Shown here in pieces: positions 9,533-17,969 of a stretch of 64,000 nucleotides of DNA. Position 1 is the first letter of the stretch; every line of letters begins with the position of its first letter. Origin of the DNA: Terrimonas ferruginea DSM 30193. Lineage in GTDB: Bacteria > Bacteroidota > Bacteroidia > Chitinophagales > Chitinophagaceae. Under the pieces are notes generated by a model. That model was not told the origin of the DNA. It saw nothing but the letters and a program-made list of their open reading frames with translations, and searched no databases. The stretch covers positions 248,001-312,000 of the forward strand of contig NZ_AUDS01000008.1 in the NCBI RefSeq assembly GCF_000425585.1, written 5' to 3'. Both the position numbers and the translations under genes were made by a program.

Positions 9533-9742
9533 AGTGTCACACTGAGTTTATCGAAGTGTCAAAAAAGCAAAGTCGTGAATAGTGATCCCGAAGCCTCGGG
9601 AGTCGTGAATGTTTTTCCACGCAAAGGCGCTAAGATTTAAGCGACCGCTCCTACCTCTATTACCAGTTCCTGAAAACACGAACATGGGCTGATAACGGCT
9701 GTTTTACTTACTACTTATTACTTAAAACTTATAACCTTTCCC
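9533..9742. repeat. Composite of short dispersed repeats between imuB and dnaE2
   Basis: No gene. The stretch is built of elements also found elsewhere: a GTGTCACACTGAGT unit next to the dnaE2 start, the hairpin CCCGAAGCCTCGGG (about 9584), CCACGCAAAGGCGCTAAGA at 9617-9635 (the TTTGCGTGA repeat, inverted), and CGGCTGTTTTACTTA...TTACTTAAAACTTATAAC at about 9697-9734, which recurs in the 150-bp tandem repeat at 25754. It interrupts what would otherwise be a tight imuA-imuB-dnaE2 operon. Confidence 0.7.
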
Positions 9743-11245
9743 TCACGCGAAGATTCCATGCAAATACCAATGCCTTTGTCTCTTCGCGTCATAATGCCCG
9801 TCACGGAAGATCCAGAACCTTACTCCCTCTTCATCTTCCACTGTATAGTAATCACGGTGATCACCGGACTGCAGCCACCATTCCTGTTCAATGCGCTCAG
9901 GACCATCGGCTCTTTTTACCTTGTGCAGTTTTCCTTTATACCGGAACAACATCGGCGGATAATCGGGTACCGGTGCCGTTACTTCAATGGATACGGGTCT
10001 CGGAAAAAGACAAACCGGTCGCGGACGCTGAACAGGCACCGGCCATTCATTGTTCTTATTTTCGGCAAACGGTTCAATGCGACTGTATGCCCTTTCCGGC
10101 CAGTAATGCGCCGCCGGTTGATAACGATGTATCATTCCTTTTCCCAGCTTTCCTTCTATCCGGTCCAGCAATTCTGCAAGCACAGCTTTGTCGGAACTCC
10201 CTCCGTCCCATATGCGCTGTTGCTCAGGCTCAGCATCATCCACACGCGTGGCCTCTAGTATAAATAATTCAAATCCAAGATCTGGCTGCAGCGTATTTAT
10301 TTTTAACGCTAACAGCTTTTGCAGATGCACCGGCTGTATTGAAGGACGTGTGGTATTGATTTGTATTTGTTGCACATGTCCATCCACTCTGAAACATTTC
10401 AACACCGCTTCACGTACTCCTTTTCCTTCTTTTGCCAAACGCTTGCATAAGCTGTCCAATAGTTGTTCTATGGCTATCTCAATACCAGTTGCGCTGACGA
10501 TCGGATCGAGACAGGGCAATCGCTCTGCATAAGGAACCGGCGGCACCAAGGGTTCCAGGTGTTCTATTGCAAAACCCAGAGCCTGATCGAGCCGCTCCAA
10601 TAAGGTGGAACCAAAGCGACGTTGCAATGCTCTTCGCGGCATACCCATGAACCGGCCGATCGGTTGAAGTCCGAGCTGCAACAGTTTTGCTATAACCGTT
10701 TCTTCCAGTCGCAGCGCCTGCGGCGGCAACGATTGCATTGCTTTCAGTTGTTCGCCTGGTGCAATCCATTTTTCATCGGCATATCTGGCCGCGGCCCATG
10801 CAGCTCCAATCGTATCCGCCATGGCCGCACGCGCAGCATAACCCCAGCGCCGTAGACATTTTTCTATCGCCTCCAGGTAGGGTTGTTCGCCACCCCAGAG
10901 ATGTGCACAGCCACTGGCATCAAATAATAACCCATCAGGTTGGTTCATCGCAACAACCGGCGTGAACCGTATACAGGCAAATCCTAAAGCCTGAATTATT
11001 TTTTCCAGCAACCCATTCTCTTCTTCAATGATCTCCAACTCCGGCACCAACGCCCGCGCATCCGTGATGGTCATGCCTTTTTGCAGACCCGCTGCCTCTC
11101 CTTTATAGTTTACTTCACCGATGATGCGACGGTTACGTTCCACGCATTGAATGACCACCGGCCTGTTCGCCCGTTCGGCATTCCGCCGCGTATACCAATC
11201 TGTCTGTGGGTAACACAACCACACCGCCACATACCGTGTACTCAT
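9743..11245 (-). CDS. imuB: Y-family DNA polymerase-like protein ImuB
   Basis: 500 residues beginning MSTRYVAVWLCYPQTDW, with the Y-family polymerase-like fold (palm, fingers, little finger) and the C-terminal extension typical of ImuB. The strand where active Y-family enzymes carry catalytic acidic residues lacks them, as expected for ImuB, which serves as a scaffold linking the beta clamp, ImuA and DnaE2. FRYKGKLHKVKRADGPERIE and WYLHGIF near the end are typical. The ATG at 11245 lies two bases after the imuA stop, so the genes are translationally coupled. Damage induction is expected from the family. Confidence 0.93.
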   Translation of the reverse strand: MSTRYVAVWLCYPQTDWYTRRNAERANRPVVIQCVERNRRIIGEVNYKGEAAGLQKGMTITDARALVPELEIIEEENGLLEKIIQALGFACIRFTPVVAMNQPDGLLFDASGCAHLWGGEQPYLEAIEKCLRRWGYAARAAMADTIGAAWAAARYADEKWIAPGEQLKAMQSLPPQALRLEETVIAKLLQLGLQPIGRFMGMPRRALQRRFGSTLLERLDQALGFAIEHLEPLVPPVPYAERLPCLDPIVSATGIEIAIEQLLDSLCKRLAKEGKGVREAVLKCFRVDGHVQQIQINTTRPSIQPVHLQKLLALKINTLQPDLGFELFILEATRVDDAEPEQQRIWDGGSSDKAVLAELLDRIEGKLGKGMIHRYQPAAHYWPERAYSRIEPFAENKNNEWPVPVQRPRPVCLFPRPVSIEVTAPVPDYPPMLFRYKGKLHKVKRADGPERIEQEWWLQSGDHRDYYTVEDEEGVRFWIFRDGHYDAKRQRHWYLHGIFA

Positions 11246-11247
11246 GG

Positions 11248-11976
11248 TTATCCTGTTTTTCGCATCGGTATAATTTTTTTCGCAGGAACAGTTTCTTCCT
11301 TAAACGCAAACTGTCCGTCCCGCCACGTTATTTCCCAACTTCCCGGCTTACCATTACGTACGCGCAGCAATTCCACTTTCCAGCGCGGAAATCCTACGCC
11401 CGGCAGATCATCGTCTATTGATCCCGGCAACGATCGTATTTGCCAACGCGCAATAGAAGTACTGTCAAGCACACGCGGTTGCGGGCGTATGATCAATGCC
11501 GTAACGCCACTCGTCTCAACCGCTAATTGTAACCGGCGCGACGATGTAAAATCGAGTTGACGTACTTCTGCCACCACCACATTCAGCGGGGTACATTTCA
11601 ACGCTTCCTCCAATGTCCATAACACATCTTTTTCGCGTCGCAGATCTGCGAACAGCATTTGATGAACCGGTATACCAAATGCGGCCAAGGCAGGAGGATA
11701 TATATTTCTGGCAGCACTTATCCATAAAGATGGATTGTCCTTTTTCAATAGCGTATGCAACAGACCAGTAATAAATCCCGATGTGGCAGCCATGTCTTCT
11801 GCACGTGCCGCTATGAATTCATGCACCGCTCCTGTAGCAAATATGCCATTGGGAAATGCGCTGTTCAACGGACCTAACGCCGGTTCTGCACATGCGCCGG
11901 TGAGCGGCCGGTAACCCTGCCAGCGCAATAACTCCTGCCGGAGTGCAGCAATATGTTCGGCATTGAAGGCGGACAT
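11248..11976 (-). CDS. imuA: ImuA-type RecA-like mutagenesis protein
   Basis: 242 residues, a RecA/SulA-related protein of the imuA-imuB-dnaE2 cassette. MSAFNAEHIAALRQELLRWQG starts the protein, and GIFATGAVHEF takes the place of the P-loop region, with no clean GKT. Later parts (LWTLEEALKCTPLNVVVAEV, SSRRLQLAVETSG) follow the RecA-like core. ImuA supports ImuB and DnaE2 in lesion bypass. It is first in the operon. Upstream on the minus strand, TAGCTTTG (12002-11995) is a perfect -7 box, and a 15-bp palindrome at 12018-12032 may be the damage-responsive operator. Confidence 0.9.
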   Translation of the reverse strand: MSAFNAEHIAALRQELLRWQGYRPLTGACAEPALGPLNSAFPNGIFATGAVHEFIAARAEDMAATSGFITGLLHTLLKKDNPSLWISAARNIYPPALAAFGIPVHQMLFADLRREKDVLWTLEEALKCTPLNVVVAEVRQLDFTSSRRLQLAVETSGVTALIIRPQPRVLDSTSIARWQIRSLPGSIDDDLPGVGFPRWKVELLRVRNGKPGSWEITWRDGQFAFKEETVPAKKIIPMRKTG

Positions 11977-11994
11977 CTCATCAACATTTCAAAA

Positions 11995-12032
11995 CAAAGC
12001 TAAACTATTTAGCCATTAATTACTAAGTAATT
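11995..12032 (-). promoter_or_regulatory. imuA promoter with palindromic candidate operator
   Basis: The -7 box TAGCTTTG reads on the minus strand at 12002-11995. Just upstream, 12018-12032 is a perfect palindrome with 7-bp arms around one base (AATTACT-A-AGTAATT). Its placement over the upstream promoter region suits a repressor. I cannot say whether LexA or another regulator binds it. Confidence 0.6.
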
Positions 12033-12174
12033 TAGTCATATAATATGAGGTTTTTTCCGGCTCGGTTACCCGGCAATAAGTCAATAAGTGAATAAGTCAA
12101 TAGCAACAACTCGTTCATGCTCAGGCGCAAAGCGATCAGATGCCTCTTTTGATTTTTTAATTTTGAATTTGACT

Positions 12175-12204
12175 TATATTTGTAACCGAACGGTTACAAA
12201 TATA
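12175..12204 (+). promoter_or_regulatory. arsR operator-promoter: perfect 14-bp-arm palindrome containing the -7 box
   Basis: Arms of 14 bp (TATATTTGTAACCG and its exact complement) flank a 2-bp centre. The left arm begins with TATATTTG, a perfect TAnnTTTG -7 box, so a bound dimer would block polymerase directly. It ends six bases before the arsR ATG, the classical position for ArsR autorepression. An 11-bp match to its core (CGAACGGTTAC) recurs at 12597-12607 inside the next gene. Confidence 0.85.
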
Positions 12205-12210
12205 TTTTTT

Positions 12211-12534
12211 ATGCGTCGAGATGTTTTCCAGGCCATAGCAGATCCTACACGCCGCGCCATCATTGGCCTGCTGGCCAGTCAGTCTTTGAACCTCAACGCC
12301 GTAGCAGACCATTTCCCCGTCAGCAGGCCCGCCATTTCCAAACACATAAAGATCCTTACCGAATGCGGACTCATTCATGTGCGCAAGGAAGGACGCGAAC
12401 GATATTGCCAGGCCAACCTGCACCAGCTTCAGCAGGTATCCGCCTGGATAGAACAGTACAGAAAGTTCTGGGAAACCAAACTCGATGCACTCGAATCTTT
12501 TCTCAAGGAACAAAACCCCAAACCTTCATCTTAA
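12211..12534 (+). CDS. ArsR/SmtB-family winged-helix repressor
   Basis: 107 residues: MRRDVFQAIADPTRRAIIGL starts the domain, and SRPAISKHIKILTECGLI is the recognition helix. The sequence lacks the Cys-rich metal site of true ArsR and resembles the group paired with SRPBCC/AHSA1 proteins. The ATG at 12211 is chosen because the family consensus begins here; the longer frame from 12088 would run through the operator. The next gene starts nine bases after its stop, so the two form an operon, probably autorepressed through the palindrome at 12175. The signal is unknown. Confidence 0.92.
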   Translation: MRRDVFQAIADPTRRAIIGLLASQSLNLNAVADHFPVSRPAISKHIKILTECGLIHVRKEGRERYCQANLHQLQQVSAWIEQYRKFWETKLDALESFLKEQNPKPSS

Positions 12535-12543
12535 TTTTTTCCT

Positions 12544-13482
12544 ATGGCACATCTTGGTCAACTCAGCCGGCAGCCCGATGGCTACAAAGTTGTATTCGAA
12601 CGGTTACTACCCCATTCCATCCAACAGGTATGGAAAGCGATCACCGATCCCGCACAACTTCGTTTCTGGTTTACCGATATTGAAATGGACTTTCGTCCCG
12701 GCGGCAAGATCAGTTTTCATTTTGCCGATAAAGACCATTCCGTTTCGTACGGTGAGATCGTACAGATCGATGAACCACATCTGTTTTCCTGGACATGGGA
12801 AAAGGAATTAGCCGAGTGGAAACTTTCCGAGGTGTCTGCCAATAGCACCCGCCTCGAGTTAACGTATAGCAAACTCACTGATGATTTTGCCGTGAAAGCT
12901 CCTGCCGGTTTCCATGATCTGCTCGATCAACTGGAAGAACGGTTGAGTGGCAGCGATACTGTTCATACATTGGGAGAAGACGATCACCAGTCAGATACCG
13001 CATTGAGTTATGCCGCTGTTGCGTATGAAAAGTTTCCCGACCTTATAAAAAATCAACCTGTTGTCACCGAACGTACAATTCCCGTAACGGTTGAGCGCCT
13101 GTGGCAGGCATTGACAGACAAAGAGCAATTGCGTCAATGGTTTTTTAACCTCGATGATTTTAAACCCGAAGTCGGATTCCGCTTTCGTTTTCCCGGCACC
13201 GGCCACAAGGGAGAACAATACATTCATATTTGTGAGATCACGGATGTCGTTCCGTTGCACAGGTTACAGTTTAGCTGGCGCTATGATGCACATCCGGGTT
13301 ACTCCATTGTAAACATTGAGTTGGGAGAAAAAGATAATCAGAGCTGGATAAGGCTCAGCCATCACGGCATTGAAACATTTCCCAAAGGACCCGATTTTGC
13401 TGCGGAAAGTTTTCAGGGTGGCTGGAACGAAATCATTGGTAAGATGCTGCCGGATTTCCTGGCAAAAGAAAAAACGGCATAA
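12544..13482 (+). CDS. Tandem SRPBCC (AHSA1-like) domain protein
   Basis: 312 residues made of two START-like helix-grip domains of the AHSA1 type. Domain 1 (about residues 18-120) opens with VVFERLLPHSIQQVWKAITD and contains FWFTDIEMDFRPGGKISF. Domain 2 (about 175-310) repeats the plan with VVTERTIPVTVERLWQALTD and RQWFFNLDDFKPEVGFRF. Single-domain members are usual next to arsR; the duplication in one chain is less common. These domains bind hydrophobic ligands or assist protein folding; the ligand here is unknown. No signal peptide, so cytoplasmic. Confidence 0.9.
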   Translation: MAHLGQLSRQPDGYKVVFERLLPHSIQQVWKAITDPAQLRFWFTDIEMDFRPGGKISFHFADKDHSVSYGEIVQIDEPHLFSWTWEKELAEWKLSEVSANSTRLELTYSKLTDDFAVKAPAGFHDLLDQLEERLSGSDTVHTLGEDDHQSDTALSYAAVAYEKFPDLIKNQPVVTERTIPVTVERLWQALTDKEQLRQWFFNLDDFKPEVGFRFRFPGTGHKGEQYIHICEITDVVPLHRLQFSWRYDAHPGYSIVNIELGEKDNQSWIRLSHHGIETFPKGPDFAAESFQGGWNEIIGKMLPDFLAKEKTA

Positions 13483-13551
13483 ATCACTGTTTCGGTGGAT
13501 TGGCAAAACCGGGCAGTTACGCATTTTTACGGATCATCAAAATCAATAAAT

Positions 13552-14331
13552 ATGCGTTTCTGCCTGGTTTTTTTATTGGTGGCCTGTTTTGTCGCCTGCC
13601 GGAAAAGTAACGGGGATCGTTCTTCCTCTCCCTATCGTGTGGTTTCCGCCATTCATCACCTTAACGGCGAGACAGATACCACCCGTTATACCTACAACGG
13701 ACGAAACGTTGAAATCCGGCAGGTTTACAGCCGCACACCGTCCGATGTGTATCTCTCCCGCTATATGTTTGAAGGAAGCGGTTACCGCCTTGCTGGTTTC
13801 ACGGGTTCCACCCCAACTCAATCCGGCTGGTTCCGCACCGGTTCAAATGGTTATATCGATTCAAGCCGTACGATCCGGCAAAACGGTACGATCAATAACA
13901 CCTTGTTATATCAATACGATAGTGAAGGAAAAGAAATCCGTAACCAGGCAGATTGGGGTACGTATAAAAATGATTACAGGAAATTTTACCGGGACGGTAA
14001 TTATAGTTATTGGTTGAATGATTACACCAATGTATCCAATCCGTCATTAAATCAACGCGACTCCATTGCATTTGAGTTTTATACCGATAAACCTCAAAAA
14101 GATTTTTACAAAGGTCATTTACCCGATATGTATGGCAAGCCTGTTACCCATCTCGTTAAAAGCCGGCGCTATTACAATATGAACCGTAGCGGTGAACTGT
14201 ACCAGCGCTGGGAGTATAATTATCTCACCGATGCGCAGGGATATGTTACGCGCGAAGTGTGGCTTATCTACACTTATCCCGGTGAAGTTTTATCCCGCAG
14301 CGACACGACGTTTTATACTTATGGCCGGTAA
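13552..14331 (+). CDS. Putative lipoprotein of unknown function
   Basis: 259 residues. MRFCLVFLLVACFVACRKS is a lipoprotein signal with two possible lipoboxes (LVAC or CFVAC). I chose the ATG at 13552, directly ahead of the signal; the frame opens earlier at 13495 but those residues would spoil it. The rest is rich in Tyr, Asn and Arg with repeated short strands (TRYTYNGRNVEIRQVY, LLYQYDSEGKEIRNQ), like YD-repeat or RHS-type beta-strand proteins common in Bacteroidota lipoproteins. I do not recognise a specific family. It converges on tolC: the two stop codons lie in one 16-bp palindrome, 14327-14342. Confidence 0.75.
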   Translation: MRFCLVFLLVACFVACRKSNGDRSSSPYRVVSAIHHLNGETDTTRYTYNGRNVEIRQVYSRTPSDVYLSRYMFEGSGYRLAGFTGSTPTQSGWFRTGSNGYIDSSRTIRQNGTINNTLLYQYDSEGKEIRNQADWGTYKNDYRKFYRDGNYSYWLNDYTNVSNPSLNQRDSIAFEFYTDKPQKDFYKGHLPDMYGKPVTHLVKSRRYYNMNRSGELYQRWEYNYLTDAQGYVTREVWLIYTYPGEVLSRSDTTFYTYGR

Positions 14332-14337
14332 TAATTA

Positions 14338-15651
14338 TTACCAATCGCCATTGCTGTAATACTCGAGCACCTGTTGTTTTAATACCAGGTCGTATTTGGC
14401 AAGGATCATATTTTGCCGGGCACGATCGAGGTTATTTTTTGCCAGCAGGTAATTCAGCGAGCCGTCAACACCGGTTACAAAACGCGCTTCTGCGGCTTCA
14501 TAAGAAACTTCGTAAGCGCTGATCTGTGTTTGCAGTGCCTGATATTTTTGTCTGGCATTAACCATGGCCACATCGGCCCTTTCGATCTGCCGCCATATTT
14601 CTGTCCGGTTGGCTTCTTCCGCTAAGGCCGTACGTTTTCTTTGTACATCTGCCAGCTTTATTTGATTGCGGATAGCCCCACCGGTAAAGATGGGTATGCG
14701 TATTCCCAGGTTGAGGGTGGCAAAGCGGTTGTTCCAAAACTGATCGCCGAAAGCCACTTTATCGTTGGCGATTCGTGCCGAACTTGCGTATACCGTCTGC
14801 ACCGTTCCGCCAAGGATCACCTGCGGATACCGCAGGCCTTTTGCTGAACGCCAGCGATAAGCCGCACTCTCCGAACGTAACTGCGCTGCACGTACCTGCG
14901 GCAACACGCCAAGCGCGCGGCTATACACATTGCCCGCTCCCTGACTTACAGCTTTCGTCATGCCATCAATATTTATAGCCTGCAAACGGATATCCTTATT
15001 ATAGGGCACATTCATGTGCTGGGCCAATTCCATTTTATACCACTCCAATGTATTCTGCAAATCAACAATAGCGAGTTGGTCATTCTGCAATTGTCCCTGC
15101 AGGTCGCTCACCTGCGACGCGGCCGTTACGCCTTTTTTCTTCCGCAGCTCAAGACGTTTAAGCTGTTCCTCGCTGGCGAGTGCCTGTTTGCGTACAGCCT
15201 CGAGTTGTTCGGCGGTGCTCAATACCTGCAGGTAAGCAAGCGTAACATTCAACCGTGTTTGCTGGCGCACGGTTTCGATATCGAGTTTGGAGGCATTGGC
15301 TTCGAGTTGCTGCTGCTTTACGTTGTTGCGGATCGAGTTTCCACTAAACAATGTAACGGAAGATGACAGGCCATAACTACCGAAATCAATCGTGCGCTGT
15401 ACATAGTCGTTCGTAAACGGATCCACATTGCGTCCGAAGTTCACGCCCTGATTCACACTACCATAAAGGTCAGGCATCATGGAAGCTTTGGCGATATCCG
15501 CATTGCGATCGGCAGCTTCGGATGCCAGCCGTACATCCCGCAAGGGAATATTACGCCGGAGTGCGGTATCGATACATTGTTGAAGCGTTAAGACCTGTGC
15601 CGTACAAGCGGCAGACAATAACAGGCAAATGATAAGCGTTGGTGTTTTCAT
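14338..15651 (-). CDS. TolC-family outer-membrane efflux protein
   Basis: 437 residues. A signal peptide (MKTPTLIICLLLSAACTAQ) is followed by LTLQQCIDTALRRNIPLRDV, the classic start of an outer-membrane efflux repeat, and two long alpha-helical coiled regions with YGSVNQGVNFGRNVDPF as the first beta segment. It forms the trimeric outer-membrane channel of a type 1 secretion system. It is the last gene of the peptide-export operon, 29 bp behind the ABC transporter. The N-terminal motif set and length suit the family. Confidence 0.93.
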   Translation of the reverse strand: MKTPTLIICLLLSAACTAQVLTLQQCIDTALRRNIPLRDVRLASEAADRNADIAKASMMPDLYGSVNQGVNFGRNVDPFTNDYVQRTIDFGSYGLSSSVTLFSGNSIRNNVKQQQLEANASKLDIETVRQQTRLNVTLAYLQVLSTAEQLEAVRKQALASEEQLKRLELRKKKGVTAASQVSDLQGQLQNDQLAIVDLQNTLEWYKMELAQHMNVPYNKDIRLQAINIDGMTKAVSQGAGNVYSRALGVLPQVRAAQLRSESAAYRWRSAKGLRYPQVILGGTVQTVYASSARIANDKVAFGDQFWNNRFATLNLGIRIPIFTGGAIRNQIKLADVQRKRTALAEEANRTEIWRQIERADVAMVNARQKYQALQTQISAYEVSYEAAEARFVTGVDGSLNYLLAKNNLDRARQNMILAKYDLVLKQQVLEYYSNGDW

Positions 15652-15680
15652 ATCTGCAATGAACTGGTTTTAGAAATTTT

Positions 15681-17969
15681 TCATTTGGGACTTATTGCTT
15701 GTTCAGTATCCGTTTTCTTTCTCCGCGTTTTTTTCTGTGCCGGAAACTGACGCTCCCACAAACCACTGTAGGCGCCTTTTTTCTTTAACAACATTTCATG
15801 ACTACCTTCTTCTACCAGCTCACCTTTATGCAATACCACAATCTTATCGGCAAAGACCACGGTGCTCAGCCGGTGAGCAATAATGATGATTGTTTTCCCT
15901 TGTTGTTGTAATTGGGACAATGCTTCCTGTATATATTGCTCGGATAAAGAATCAAGTGAAGAGGTGGCTTCATCCAGTACGAGGATTTCCGGATCGCGGT
16001 AAAGCGCGCGTGCGATAGCGAGGCGCTGCCGCTGTCCTCCGGAGAGGTTTACGCCATTTTCTCCCAGCATTGTATCAAAGCCGCCCGGCAGCGACTCGAT
16101 CATTTCCAGGATGCCGGTCTCTTTGCAGATGCGGATCACCTTGCGTATGTCCGGCTCAAATTCCCCAACGGCGATATTCTCCAATACGGTACCTGCAAAC
16201 AAGTCGACTTTCTGCGGCACGACGCCTACCACAGACCGCAGGCTGCCCGGACTGATATATTTCAGGTCATATTCCCCAATATGAATGCTGCCTGACTGCA
16301 GGGGATATAGATTCTGCAGCAATGCCAACAGTGTCGTTTTTCCGGAGCCGCTTTCACCTGTTATGGCGGTTACTTTTCCCGCAGGAAACGTAACAGAAAG
16401 ATTGGCAAATACGCTGGCCCTGGTGCCATAGCGGAAGTTCACTTCCTTCAGTACCACATCGCCTACCATGTCTTTTTCCAACGTGATCTTATTCTCATAT
16501 TCTTCGCGATCAAGATCCATGATCTGGAATAAACGGTCAAAAGCAATGAGCGCATCCTGCATGATCTTGTTCATGTTGATCAACGAAAGCACGGGGCCGG
16601 TGAAGTAACCGACAAGCGCATAAAAAGCCAGTAACTCGCCGGGTGTAATGCCGCGGTTCAACACAAAGGTGGCTCCCGTCCATAGCAACACCACGATAAA
16701 CAATCCCGATACAAAACTGGTAGCGGCATTGATGCCGGCGGTGTTGACGCCGGATTGATAAACGGAACCAAGCAGTTTGACAAACCGGTTTTCCGTTTTC
16801 ACATTGGCATACTCTTCCAGTGAAAATTGTTTGATCGTGCTCACCGCATTTACAGACTCCACGAGTTGGGCGCCCAGCTCTGCATTGTCTTCCATCAATC
16901 GGCGTTGTGTCCGCTTGTTGATCTTATTGGATAAATAGTAGATAACAGCATAGAGCGGAATTACCACCAGCATGATCAGCGCCAGCTTCCAGTAGGAGGT
17001 AAACATCAATACAAATGCAAAGACCAGGATAAAAAGATTAACGGCAAATGATACCAGCGCTTCGTTGATAAATACACGGATTTTGACAGCATCGTTCAAC
17101 CGGGAAATGATTTCACCCGTACGCATAGTATCGAAAAACGATTGCGGTAATCGCAGCAGGTGTTTATAATAACCCAATATCAACTGTGCATCGATCTGTT
17201 GACCGGTTTGCATGGTCAGCAATGTGCGGGTGTAATTAATGAACAGTTGAATAAGCAGGATGCCGATCATCACCAGGCTCAGTGTGTTGAGCAGATTTTG
17301 ATTTGAATCGGGAATAATGTTGTCAATTATTTTTTGCAGAAAAATGGAAGTGCTCAGTCCGAGTATGGTATAAAAAATAGCGCCGATTAACACTTGTATC
17401 AGCAATAAGCGATGCGGGCGAAGTAATTGCCAGAGGCGTGTGAGTGGCGGCACGGTATGATCTCCTGCCTCAAATGCCGGCAGTGGTGCCAGCAAAACAA
17501 GAATACCTGTCCACAACTTTCTAAAATCCGCATGTTTGATGGTGGTATAGGTGCCGCTTCCCGGATCCATTACCTGTACGGCTGTTTCATTCACTTCATA
17601 TATTACCACGTAGTGATGCAGGCCATTCGGCAAAACCACATGTGCGATAGCGGGCAGTGGTATTTCAAAAACACTTTCCGCTTCGCCTTTCACGCCTTTG
17701 GCGGAAAAGCCCAGTTGTTGTGCTGCTTCGATGAGTCCGAGGACATTGGTTCCTTTTTTATCGGTGGATGCCAACTGGCGTATGCGCGCGATCGGGTAGC
17801 GCAGCCCGTACCACGCGGCTACGGAGGCCAGGCAGGCAGCTCCGCAATCTGTAAGATCCTGCTGGCGTATTACAATTCCCTTACGGCGTCTGCGCGACGC
17901 GTTCATTTTTTTGCCAAGCCAATTTGCCAGCCAGGAAGTCCGTTGTTTATTTTTTTGCTGTCGGGCCAT
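15681..17969 (-). CDS. Peptidase-containing ABC transporter (C39 bacteriocin-type exporter)
   Basis: 762 residues in three parts. Residues about 30-165 are a C39 peptidase: QQDLTDCGAACL holds the catalytic Cys, HHYVVIYEV the His and MDPGSGTY the Asp, so it should cleave double-glycine leaders. The middle has six membrane segments (for example HRLLLIQVLIGAIFYTILGL). The nucleotide-binding domain shows GESGSGKTTL (Walker A), LSGGQRQRLAIARAL (signature) and ILVLDEATSSLD (Walker B). It should cleave and export the peptide encoded at 19194. A 23-bp overlap with hlyD indicates translational coupling. All catalytic residues appear intact. Confidence 0.96.
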   Translation of the reverse strand: MARQQKNKQRTSWLANWLGKKMNASRRRRKGIVIRQQDLTDCGAACLASVAAWYGLRYPIARIRQLASTDKKGTNVLGLIEAAQQLGFSAKGVKGEAESVFEIPLPAIAHVVLPNGLHHYVVIYEVNETAVQVMDPGSGTYTTIKHADFRKLWTGILVLLAPLPAFEAGDHTVPPLTRLWQLLRPHRLLLIQVLIGAIFYTILGLSTSIFLQKIIDNIIPDSNQNLLNTLSLVMIGILLIQLFINYTRTLLTMQTGQQIDAQLILGYYKHLLRLPQSFFDTMRTGEIISRLNDAVKIRVFINEALVSFAVNLFILVFAFVLMFTSYWKLALIMLVVIPLYAVIYYLSNKINKRTQRRLMEDNAELGAQLVESVNAVSTIKQFSLEEYANVKTENRFVKLLGSVYQSGVNTAGINAATSFVSGLFIVVLLWTGATFVLNRGITPGELLAFYALVGYFTGPVLSLINMNKIMQDALIAFDRLFQIMDLDREEYENKITLEKDMVGDVVLKEVNFRYGTRASVFANLSVTFPAGKVTAITGESGSGKTTLLALLQNLYPLQSGSIHIGEYDLKYISPGSLRSVVGVVPQKVDLFAGTVLENIAVGEFEPDIRKVIRICKETGILEMIESLPGGFDTMLGENGVNLSGGQRQRLAIARALYRDPEILVLDEATSSLDSLSEQYIQEALSQLQQQGKTIIIIAHRLSTVVFADKIVVLHKGELVEEGSHEMLLKKKGAYSGLWERQFPAQKKTRRKKTDTEQAISPK

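Noticed and set aside
9758-10258. 166-codon plus-strand frame inside imuB
   Set aside because: Antisense shadow of imuB, whose motifs and operon context are clear.
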